The notes below the pieces were generated by a model that had not been told where the DNA came from, made no database searches, and saw only the letters and a list, made by a program, of their open reading frames with translations. A stretch of 64,000 nucleotides of DNA from Pyxidicoccus caerfyrddinensis. GTDB taxonomy: Bacteria > Myxococcota > Myxococcia > Myxococcales > Myxococcaceae. Position 1 is the stretch's first letter; every line of letters starts with the position of its first letter. The DNA is taken from NCBI RefSeq assembly GCF_010894405.1, contig NZ_JAAIYA010000001.1, positions 59,341 through 123,340 on the forward strand. Reading direction: 5' to 3'. This document shows positions 57,446 to 64,000 of this stretch, one piece after another. The position numbers and the translations under genes were made by a program.

Positions 57446-58674
57446 CTGCGGGCACCTCCGCCGTTGGCGCCTTCGTTGCTGGCTTCGGGCTTCGGGCCCG
57501 GCTCGCCCTTGAGCGTGGGCCTGGGCCCCTGCGCCACGCGCACCGCCACCCCGTCACGCAGCGCCTCGGCGCCGCGCACCACCAGCGTCTCGCCGGCCTT
57601 CACGCCGCCGATCACTTCCACCAGGCCGTCCGCCGTGCGCATGCCCAGCTCCAGCACGCGCTCGCGGGCCTTGTCGCCCTCCACCACGAAGGCGAGGAAG
57701 CCGCGCTCGCTGGGGCGCACCGCCGTCTGCGGCACCACCGGGCTGCCACCCCGCGTCTCCACCGGCACCGTCACCGTGGCGAACGTCCCCGGGCGCAGCG
57801 CCTTCGCGTCCTCGCCCGTCACCTCGCCCGTCACCGGCACCATGCGGCTGGCGTCGTCCGCGGCCGCGGCCACGTGGGTGATCTTCGCGGTGAAGTTGCC
57901 GCCGCCGTTGCGGATGGTGAAGCGCGCCGCCATGCCGGGGGTGATGCGCGTCACGTCCGCCTCCGGCACGGTGAAGCGCAAGAGCAGCGGCTCTCGGCGC
58001 ACCAGCGTGGCCATGACGAGGCCCGGCTGCACGTACTGCCCTGTCTGCACCGTGCGCGTCTGCAGGATGCCGTCCATGGGGGCGCGCACGTAGGCGTCGC
58101 GCTGGTTGAGCTGCGCCTGGTCCAGCATCGCCTTCGCCGAGGCCACCTCAGCCTCCGCGGTGCGAGCGCGCGTCTGGTACGACTCCAGCTGCTCGGCGGG
58201 CAGCAGGCCCGGCTTCGCCTCGTTGACGGCGGCGCGGCGCTCGGCGCCCGCCTTCGCCTCCTCGAGGGATGCCTTCGCCTTGGCCAGCGCGGCCTCCGCG
58301 AAGCGCACGGCGATGGCGTAGCGCGCGGGCTCTATCTCCGCGAGCGCGTCACCCTTCTTCACCGTCTGCCCTTCCGTGAAGAGCACCCGCTCCACGGCGC
58401 CCGGCACGCGCGCGGTGATCTGCACGCGCTCGAAGGCCTCCACGGAGCCCACCGCGCTCACCACGTACTCCACGTCGCGGGACTCCACCCGGGCCACCTC
58501 GACGGGGAACTGGATGGGCCCGCGGCCACCGCCGCCGCGCCCGCCCGGGGCCGGGGCCGCCGCCGCCGTGCCCGGGCCGCCCTTGGGGGCCTCCGCGTCC
58601 TTCTTGCATCCGGCACCCAGGGCCATCACGGCCACGGCCAGCGTCAGCGTTCCTGCGCGTCGCATCAGCTTCAC
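57442..58674 (-). CDS. RND periplasmic adaptor (membrane fusion protein)
   Basis: 410 aa. Lipoprotein-like signal (VMALGAGC). A Gly-rich linker (about 35-55) precedes a barrel-sandwich lipoyl part (VEVARVESRDVEYVVSAVGS), an alpha-helical hairpin (about 120-200, with AKAKASLEEAKAGAERR), then the second lipoyl half (YVRAPMDGILQTRTVQTGQYV), the beta-barrel and membrane-proximal domains. Bridges the RND pump to TolC. ATG overlaps the upstream outer-membrane channel gene by 4 bp. Confidence 0.94.
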   Translation of the reverse strand: MKLMRRAGTLTLAVAVMALGAGCKKDAEAPKGGPGTAAAAPAPGGRGGGGRGPIQFPVEVARVESRDVEYVVSAVGSVEAFERVQITARVPGAVERVLFTEGQTVKKGDALAEIEPARYAIAVRFAEAALAKAKASLEEAKAGAERRAAVNEAKPGLLPAEQLESYQTRARTAEAEVASAKAMLDQAQLNQRDAYVRAPMDGILQTRTVQTGQYVQPGLVMATLVRREPLLLRFTVPEADVTRITPGMAARFTIRNGGGNFTAKITHVAAAADDASRMVPVTGEVTGEDAKALRPGTFATVTVPVETRGGSPVVPQTAVRPSERGFLAFVVEGDKARERVLELGMRTADGLVEVIGGVKAGETLVVRGAEALRDGVAVRVAQGPRPTLKGEPGPKPEASNEGANGGGARR

Positions 58675-60131
58675 GGTTCCTTCCCCAGCGGATCGAGTCC
58701 CACAGCCGCCCTGAGTCCCAGCAGCGCCACGCCCAGCGCATAGCGGCTCTGCGCCCGGGCCACTTCCGCCTCGAACAGGCTGACGGCCGCGTCCGCCACC
58801 GTCAGCGCCGTGGACAAGCCCTGGCGGTACAGAATCCCCTGCTCCTCGGCGTTCTGCCTCGCCGCGCGTACCGCCAGGTCGCTCTGTGAGAGCGCGGCCT
58901 GCGCATTCTCCAACCCCACCCTCGCCCGCTGGATGTCCACGTCCACGCGGCGCGTGCCCGCCTGCTCCTCCAGCTTCGCGGCCTTCGCCAGCGCCACCCG
59001 CTCACGACGCTCTGCATAGCGCTCGCCACCGTCGAAGAGGCTCCAGGTGAGGTCCACGCTGAAGAAGCCGTCGCCGGTGCGCCCGGTGAGGCCGGACTCG
59101 TTGGTGAGCCGGTAGGTGTACGACGCGCCGAGCGCCGGCAGCAGCCGGGCCAGCGGCTCCAGCGCGTTGGCCTCCAGCGACTCCACCCGCAGCCGCGCGG
59201 AGAGGATGTCCGGACGGCGGTCCGCCGCGCCCCGCACCACCGCCTCGTGGGAAGCGAGCGGCCGCACCGCGTCCGTCAGCAGGGCGTCCGGCGGGGCCAG
59301 GCCGCCCTCCACGGGCTCCACGAGCAGGTAGCCCAGCTCCAGGCGGCTCGTCTGCGCGGTGTTGCGCGCGCTGGTGCGCTGCACCTCCGCGCTGGCCACT
59401 TCCAGCTCCGCGCGCGTCACGTCGTTGCTGCTGGCGAGGCCCGCCTCCGCGCGCGCCTTCGCGTCCTCGAGCGACTGGCGCGCGAAGGCGAGGCGCTGCT
59501 CGGCGGCCTGGAAGACCTGCTGGTCGGCCAGCGAGACGAGGAAGGCATTGGCGGCCTCGAAGGACACCTGGCGGCGGGCTTCCACCGCGTCCAGCCCGGA
59601 GGCCTCACCCTCCAGGCGAGCGGCCCGGTACAGGGGGAAGCCCCGCGCGTCGAAGAGGGTGACGCGCGCGACGAAGCTGGCGCCGAAGGCGTTGTAGCGC
59701 TGGAGGACGACCTCCTGGCCACCCACCTCGCGCGTCGACTGGTTGGAGCGCCGCGTGTAGGTGCCCGTCGCCGTCAGCTCCGGGAAGAAGAAGGCGCGGG
59801 CCCGGGCCACGCGCGCCTGGGACGCCTCGGCGCGCTGCTGGGCCGCCAGCGCGGACTCGTTGCGCTCCGCGGCCAGGGACACCGCGCGCTCCAGCGTCAG
59901 CGACGCCGCCGGGGCGGCCTGCGCGCCGGGGGCTGCCGATTCCGCGCGGGGGGGTGCGGAATCCGCACCGGGCGCTGCGGAATCCGCACCTGGCGCTGGG
60001 GCCTGGCCCGAAGCAGCGGGGGCGTCGGAAGTCGCACCGGGAGTGCCCGCGTCCTGGGCCAGGGCCTGGGGCGCGGCGAGCGCGAGCCAGGCGCAGAGGG
60101 GCGTGGCGAGGACGGGACGGACGTTGGGCAT
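58671..60131 (-). CDS. TolC-family outer-membrane efflux channel
   Basis: 486 aa from ATG 60131, the methionine that starts a normal signal peptide (PVLATPLCAWLALAAPQALA). The frame is open to 60212, where a TTATAT element (60183-60178) between the two candidate starts favours the later one. After the signal comes an Ala/Pro/Gly/Ser linker with repeated PGADSAAP units, then two TolC-like halves with long coiled helices. First gene of the three-gene pump, transcribed leftward. Divergent from the MopE-like gene. Confidence 0.93.
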   Translation of the reverse strand: MPNVRPVLATPLCAWLALAAPQALAQDAGTPGATSDAPAASGQAPAPGADSAAPGADSAPPRAESAAPGAQAAPAASLTLERAVSLAAERNESALAAQQRAEASQARVARARAFFFPELTATGTYTRRSNQSTREVGGQEVVLQRYNAFGASFVARVTLFDARGFPLYRAARLEGEASGLDAVEARRQVSFEAANAFLVSLADQQVFQAAEQRLAFARQSLEDAKARAEAGLASSNDVTRAELEVASAEVQRTSARNTAQTSRLELGYLLVEPVEGGLAPPDALLTDAVRPLASHEAVVRGAADRRPDILSARLRVESLEANALEPLARLLPALGASYTYRLTNESGLTGRTGDGFFSVDLTWSLFDGGERYAERRERVALAKAAKLEEQAGTRRVDVDIQRARVGLENAQAALSQSDLAVRAARQNAEEQGILYRQGLSTALTVADAAVSLFEAEVARAQSRYALGVALLGLRAAVGLDPLGKEP

Positions 60132-60332
60132 GGACGGGCGGTGAGGACTCGGGCCAGGGGATGCGATTCGGCGCGCCATATAACGAAGGTGTCGGAGGGG
60201 AACCATGGCCATTCGCGCGTGTGGACGGTGGCCAGTACGGCGGTCTATTGGGTCTGTTCAGGGTCTCCGGAGTTTCTGACCTCAGTGCGTCATGACGGAG
60301 GGCGCCTCGGCGCGCCCGGGAATGCACAAACG

Positions 60333-62291
60333 ATGCGTTTATTCCTTCTGGGTGTGGTGCTGGTGGCTGTTTCCATGTCTGGGTGCAAGAAGGAGGAGGC
60401 GTCTCCGGCCGCGGGTGCCCTGCGGGTCTCCCTGGCCTATGCAACCTTCCAGCCCAGGTGCCTCACGCTGACGGTGGTGGACCTGGAGGACGCGTCTCGC
60501 ACCGAGTCGAAGGAGGTGCAGGTGGTGCAGGGCGTCCGCAGCGACACGCGGACGGTGGCCATCTTCGGCCGCGAAGGCTGGAGCCGGAACCTGCGCCTGA
60601 CGGCCACCGCGAACGAGCGCTCCTGCAACGGGGCGCTGGTGGCGGAGCAGTCCGTGGAGGCCCAGATGCCGGAGGTGGGCATCGCCGACGCGCGGTTGGA
60701 TTTGCGCGCCGAGGACCTGGACAACGACAGCTACGTCTCCAACAAGGGCCCGCGCCCGGGCACGGACTGTGACGACTCGGATGAGGACGTCCACCCTCAG
60801 GCGACCGAGCTGTGTGACGGAATCGACAACAACTGCGCGAATGGCGAGGGCGACGCGCCCGGAGCGCAAGAGTACTACCGGGACCGCGACGGAGACGGCT
60901 ACGGGGACCGGGACGCCCTGGCCATTCCCTCGTGCGTCCAGCCCGCCAGCACGGCCACGCGCGGCGGCGACTGCAATGACGGTGACGGCACCATCCACCC
61001 CGACCAGCAGGAGTCCCGCTGCGACGGCGTGGACGAGGACTGCGACGGCACGAAGGACGACGATGCCTTCGCCGTGGGCGCCGCATGCGCCACCGCCCTG
61101 GGCTGCCAGGGCGTGAATGCCTGCCAGAGCGTGTCCAGCGCGGCGTGTGTCAGCGCCGAGCAGCCGGTGCCCTGGTACCTGGACGACGACGGAGATGGCA
61201 GCGCGGGTACGGAGACGGCCGCGAGCTGTGTGAAGCCCGCGCCGGGGGCCAGTACCATGCGCACCGACTGCGACGACGGCACGAGCCGCGCCTCCAGCAC
61301 CTTCATCGGCAACGAGCTGTGCGATCGGCTGGACAATGACTGTGATGGCTCGACGGACGAGGACCTCACCGGATGCAGCGCTACGCCATGGACCGAGGAC
61401 ACGGGGGTCGGGGCCTCGGGTGCGAGGTGGAACGCGGTGGCGCCGTCCGGTGGCAACCGCGGCTGGCTGGCGGGAGATGGGGGCCGGGTGCTGTACGTCA
61501 ACGGCGCCACCTTCACGGCGGTAGGGAGCTGCCCCGGCGACTGGAAGGCGGCCTGGGTGGCGAGCACCGGGCGCGTGTTCATCGGCTCGGCCGCGGGGAA
61601 ACTGGCCACGGCGACTCCGGGAGCGCTGGACACCTGCGCGGAGGTGAATGGCGTCGCGGGCAGCAGCATCAACGGAATGGTGGGCTTCGAGCAGGGCACC
61701 ACCGTGCGGCTCTTCGCGGTGGACAGCCAGGGCCGCGTCATCCGCTGGGAGTACGTCGAGGGCGCTCCGAGCCAGGCCGCGCCCACGCTCGTCACCCAGG
61801 TGGCCGCCAACCTGCGCGCGATTCACGGGCTGGGCCCGGAGACGCTGCTCGCGGTGGGCATGGAGGACGTCGGCGGAACGGAGCGTCCCGTCGCGTGGCG
61901 CGCTCCGGCGAGCGGGAGTACGTGGACGAAGGAGGACCTCGGCAACACGGGGACGACGGGATTCCTGCGTGCGGTGCGGGTGCTGACGCCCGGGCTCGCG
62001 TATGCGGCGGGTGACAAGGGACTGCTCCTGGAGCGCTCGGGCACGACGTGGACCCAAAAGCCCGTGCTCACGGTATCCGGGGATCCGGTGGACCTTCGCG
62101 CGATGGTGGCGTTCGGACGCACCGCCATCTACGCGGTGACGTCGGTCGTCAGGGACATCCAGTTCTTCAACGGCACGGCCTGGACCAGCGTCAACGTGCC
62201 GCCCAACACGTTGAATGCGCTGGAGGGCACCGGCCCGGGTGACATCTGGGGAGCGGGCTCCGGCGGCACCCTGATGCGCTGGCAGCCTTGA
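60333..62291 (+). CDS. MopE-type metal-binding-motif lipoprotein
   Basis: 652 aa from ATG 60333 (weak ribosome-binding site; the frame is open far upstream but antisense to tolC there). Lipobox MSGC. An N-terminal beta-rich domain (25-125) is followed by three Cys/Asp-rich units of the putative metal-binding MopE type, such as DCDDSDEDVHPQATELCDG and CDGVDEDCDG, at about 145-350. The C-terminal ~300 residues read as a beta-propeller with repeated WxAVAPSGG-like blades. MopE binds copper in methanotrophs; here the metal and role are unknown. It is 2 bp upstream of the ABC ATPase gene. Confidence 0.82.
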   Translation: MRLFLLGVVLVAVSMSGCKKEEASPAAGALRVSLAYATFQPRCLTLTVVDLEDASRTESKEVQVVQGVRSDTRTVAIFGREGWSRNLRLTATANERSCNGALVAEQSVEAQMPEVGIADARLDLRAEDLDNDSYVSNKGPRPGTDCDDSDEDVHPQATELCDGIDNNCANGEGDAPGAQEYYRDRDGDGYGDRDALAIPSCVQPASTATRGGDCNDGDGTIHPDQQESRCDGVDEDCDGTKDDDAFAVGAACATALGCQGVNACQSVSSAACVSAEQPVPWYLDDDGDGSAGTETAASCVKPAPGASTMRTDCDDGTSRASSTFIGNELCDRLDNDCDGSTDEDLTGCSATPWTEDTGVGASGARWNAVAPSGGNRGWLAGDGGRVLYVNGATFTAVGSCPGDWKAAWVASTGRVFIGSAAGKLATATPGALDTCAEVNGVAGSSINGMVGFEQGTTVRLFAVDSQGRVIRWEYVEGAPSQAAPTLVTQVAANLRAIHGLGPETLLAVGMEDVGGTERPVAWRAPASGSTWTKEDLGNTGTTGFLRAVRVLTPGLAYAAGDKGLLLERSGTTWTQKPVLTVSGDPVDLRAMVAFGRTAIYAVTSVVRDIQFFNGTAWTSVNVPPNTLNALEGTGPGDIWGAGSGGTLMRWQP

Positions 62292-62293
62292 AC

Positions 62294-62992
62294 ATGGACC
62301 TGCGCGCGGACGGCCTCACGGTGCGGTACGGAGCGCGCACGGTGCTGGCATCGGTGGACTGCGCCCTGCCCCCGGGGACACAGGCGCTGGTGCTCGGACG
62401 CTCGGGCTCGGGGAAGACGACGCTGCTGAAGGCGCTGGCGGGGCTGGTGACGCCGGCGGACGGACGCGTGCTGTGGGACGGACAGGAGGCGGCGCGCCTG
62501 TCCGCCGCCGAGCGCCGCATGCGGCAGGCGGCGTTCGGAATGGTGTTCCAGACGGATGCGCTGTTCGACTCGCTCACCGTGCGCGACAACGTGCTGCTGC
62601 CCCTCACCCGCCGCCGCGTGCCGGAGGCCGAGGCCCGCGCTCGGGCGGATGAGGTGCTGCGCGCGGTGGGCCTGTCAGAGGCCGCAAACACGCTGCCGGA
62701 GCGGCTGTCGGGAGGCATGAAGAAGCGCGCGGGGCTGGCACGTGCGTTGGCCGCGAGGCCCTCGGTGTTGCTGGCGGATGACCCGTTCGCGGGGCTGGAC
62801 CCGGGCACGGCGCGGCAGGTGGCGCGGGTGCTGCTGGAGGTGTCCCGGGGCGGCACGCTGCTCGTCGCGGCCCCGGAGGCCCCGGTGGACCTGCCCCTGC
62901 CCCGCTGGCTCTACCTGCGCGGCGGGAAGCTGGTGCATGACGGGCCACCCGCGCTGGAATTGGAGCACGCGCCGGACGAGGCGCTGGCATGA
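62294..62992 (+). CDS. ABC transporter ATP-binding protein, Mla-like, with altered catalytic motifs
   Basis: 232 aa from ATG 62294 (TTG 62288 possible). Walker A GRSGSGKTT, Q-loop VFQTDAL and signature LSGGMKKRAGLA are good. Walker B reads VLLADDPFAGLDP, with Asp where the catalytic Glu belongs, and the H-loop region reads LLVAAPEAPVD, with no switch His (usually VSHD). Partner of the MlaE-like permease at 63390; such pairs move phospholipid or other lipids between membranes. Loss of both residues predicts low or unusual ATPase activity. Confidence 0.9.
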   Translation: MDLRADGLTVRYGARTVLASVDCALPPGTQALVLGRSGSGKTTLLKALAGLVTPADGRVLWDGQEAARLSAAERRMRQAAFGMVFQTDALFDSLTVRDNVLLPLTRRRVPEAEARARADEVLRAVGLSEAANTLPERLSGGMKKRAGLARALAARPSVLLADDPFAGLDPGTARQVARVLLEVSRGGTLLVAAPEAPVDLPLPRWLYLRGGKLVHDGPPALELEHAPDEALA

Positions 62993-63393
62993 AACCGCCG
63001 ACTGAGTCGAGACGCGGGTGCGGCCCGCACGACGAGAGGTGTCCCCCGGTGGCCGGCAGCGGCGGAAGGAACGTTCATTCCGCGAGTCCTCCGCCCGAAG
63101 GGGTGGCATGGGGCGCACACGTGGTCTGCCCCCCGGCGGCAGGCAGCTGCGGAAGGAACGTTCATTCCGCGAGTCCTCCGCCCGAAGAGGTGGCATGGGG
63201 CGCACACGTGGTCTGCCCCCCGGCGGCAGGCAGCCGCGGAAGGAACGTTCATTCCGCGAGTCCTCCGCCCGAAGAGGTGGCATGGGGCGCACACGTGGTC
63301 TGCCCCCCGGCGGCAGGCTGCCGCGGAAGGAACGTTCATTCCGCGAGTCCTCCGCCCGAAGGGGTGGCATGGAGAGCACGGGTGCGCGCATGA
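62989..63393 (+). CDS. Doubtful 134-aa frame across the 87-bp repeats
   Basis: An ATG overlapping the ATPase stop (ATGA, 62989-62992) opens a frame that runs through the whole repeat array and ends in TGA overlapping the permease ATG (63390-63393). The double ATGA coupling is striking. However, all substitutions between repeat units that I can see change the amino acid (G/E, S/C, C/R), the composition is unlike neighbouring proteins, and other frames are also open because 87 is a multiple of 3. I think it is probably not a protein gene. Confidence 0.2.
   Translation: MKPPTESRRGCGPHDERCPPVAGSGGRNVHSASPPPEGVAWGAHVVCPPAAGSCGRNVHSASPPPEEVAWGAHVVCPPAAGSRGRNVHSASPPPEEVAWGAHVVCPPAAGCRGRNVHSASPPPEGVAWRARVRA
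63036..63376. repeat. Four 87-bp tandem repeats, each with a 22-bp near-palindrome
   Basis: Unit length is exactly 87 bp. The core GCGGAAGGAACGTTCATTCC + GC occurs at 63062-63083, 63149-63170, 63236-63257 and 63323-63344. It is a 22-bp palindrome broken by a single mismatched pair and centred on GAACGTTC. Units are over 95% identical. The array fills the 397 bp between the ATPase stop and the permease ATG, an operon junction that normally has little or no gap. Confidence 0.9.
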
Positions 63394-64000
63394 AGCCCCT
63401 CGCATGGCTGGGCCGCACCGGCCTGGACGCGGTGCGCGGCGCGGGAGCCCTGGGCCTCGTGGCGGGGCGCACGGTGCTGGGGCTGCCGAGGCTGGAGCGG
63501 CGCGAGCTGGCACGGGCGCTGGTGCAATTCGGTTACGACTCGCTTCCGCTGGCGCTGGCCACTGCGGCGCTGGCGGGCGTCATCGTGGTGCTGCAATCCG
63601 GGCTCTACATCCAGCGCTTCGGAGCGCGGGCGTTCCTCGGCTGGGCGGCGGGGTACGGCGTGCTGTGGGAGTTCGGCCCGCTGCTGCTCGGGCTCATCAT
63701 GTCAGCGCGCATCGGCGCGAGGAACGCGGCGGAGCTGGCCACCATGCAGGTGGGCGGGCAGATTGAGGGACTGCGCGGAATCGGCCTGGACCCGTTCGCC
63801 ATCCTCGTGGCGCCGAGGGTGGTGGCCATGGAGGTGAGCATGCTCGCGCTGAGCGCCTTCACGTTCCTGGTGGCCATCCTCTTCGAGTCGGTTGCGGCGC
63901 TCCTCACGCTGGGGCTGCCGCTGCGCGTGTTCTATGGGACGTTCGCGGACATGCTGAGCCCGCTCGACCTCCTGGGCGGCGTGGTGAAGACGGGAGCCTA
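63390..64000 (+). CDS. MlaE-family ABC permease, 3' end outside window
   Basis: 203 codons to the right edge. ATG 63390 is preferred; ATG 63369 lies inside the last repeat unit. The MlaE pattern is clear: FGYDSLPLALATAALAGVI, then LLLGLIMSARIGARNAAEL and MQVGGQIEGLRGIGLDP, with hydrophobic helices following. Permease of a lipid-transport ABC system, expected to pair with the ATPase at 62294. The MCE-domain substrate-binding gene usually next to it would lie beyond the window. Confidence 0.92.
   Translation, partial: MKPLAWLGRTGLDAVRGAGALGLVAGRTVLGLPRLERRELARALVQFGYDSLPLALATAALAGVIVVLQSGLYIQRFGARAFLGWAAGYGVLWEFGPLLLGLIMSARIGARNAAELATMQVGGQIEGLRGIGLDPFAILVAPRVVAMEVSMLALSAFTFLVAILFESVAALLTLGLPLRVFYGTFADMLSPLDLLGGVVKTGA

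Noticed and set aside
54296..58093. 1265-aa plus-strand frame
   Set aside because: Antisense to the RND pump and adaptor genes; His/Arg/Ala-rich shadow composition.
63036..63376. CRISPR array
   Set aside because: The whole 87-bp unit is repeated with no unique spacers, and there are no cas genes. The 102-bp array at 1-1224 is coding and was rejected for the same reason.
62675..63513. Minus-strand frames of 200-265 aa through the 87-bp repeats
   Set aside because: Several frames are open simply because the unit is a multiple of three; they extend antisense into the ATPase and permease genes.

Overview
The window is about 70% GC, uses almost only GC-ending codons, and is dense with lipoproteins, secreted metalloproteases, MopE-type and Cys-rich repeat proteins, an orphan ADOP permease and a wax-ester synthase. 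That mix points to a myxobacterium, most likely the Myxococcus/Corallococcus/Archangium side of the order. This is inferred from composition and gene content; no rRNA or tRNA gene is present to confirm it.

Layout. (1) 1-3672, minus: the 5' 3.67 kb of a very large STAND NTPase (DUF4062 - NACHT - HEAT repeats) that runs off the left edge. Its last 1.2 kb inside the window is twelve almost identical 102-bp repeats. (2) 3855-8546: a secreted BIG2-domain lipoprotein, then an alpha/beta hydrolase and a WS/DGAT wax ester/TAG synthase. (3) 8721-22521: a group rich in enzymes that release ammonia from amino acids (L-asparaginase, glutaminase-STAS fusion, aspartate ammonia-lyase), with leucyl aminopeptidase, an AbgT-family transporter, MarC, DUF2254 and HdeD membrane proteins, an Arg/Lys-rich protein, a DUF481 outer-membrane protein and an Abhydrolase_9 membrane hydrolase. 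Two of these genes (8875 and 19735) share a conserved ~80-bp upstream block with a hairpin and the same spacing to the start codon. (4) 22648-31126: MASE1 hybrid-sensor-like histidine kinase, Cys-rich repeat lipoprotein, ADOP permease, coiled-coil protein, M57 protease. (5) 31319-45477: SUV3-like RNA helicase, M4 protease, seven-blade propeller lipoprotein, fatty acid desaturase, HflX, cell-wall amidase, DUF3592 and DUF3616 proteins. (6) 45557-54085: MutS, NhaA, ABC1/UbiB kinase, DUF2267, VOC protein, amidohydrolase. (7) 54323-60131: TolC - membrane fusion protein - RND efflux operon with ATGA-type overlaps. (8) 60333-64000: MopE-like lipoprotein and an Mla-like ABC ATPase/permease pair, split by an array of four 87-bp repeats, each carrying a near-perfect 22-bp palindrome. 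The permease runs off the right edge.

The strongest candidates for something new are the left-edge NLR-like protein with its homogenised repeat array, the duplicated structured leader at 8721 and 19578, the palindrome array inside the Mla-like transporter, whose ATPase also lacks the H-loop histidine, and the possible ammonia-generating acid-tolerance island.
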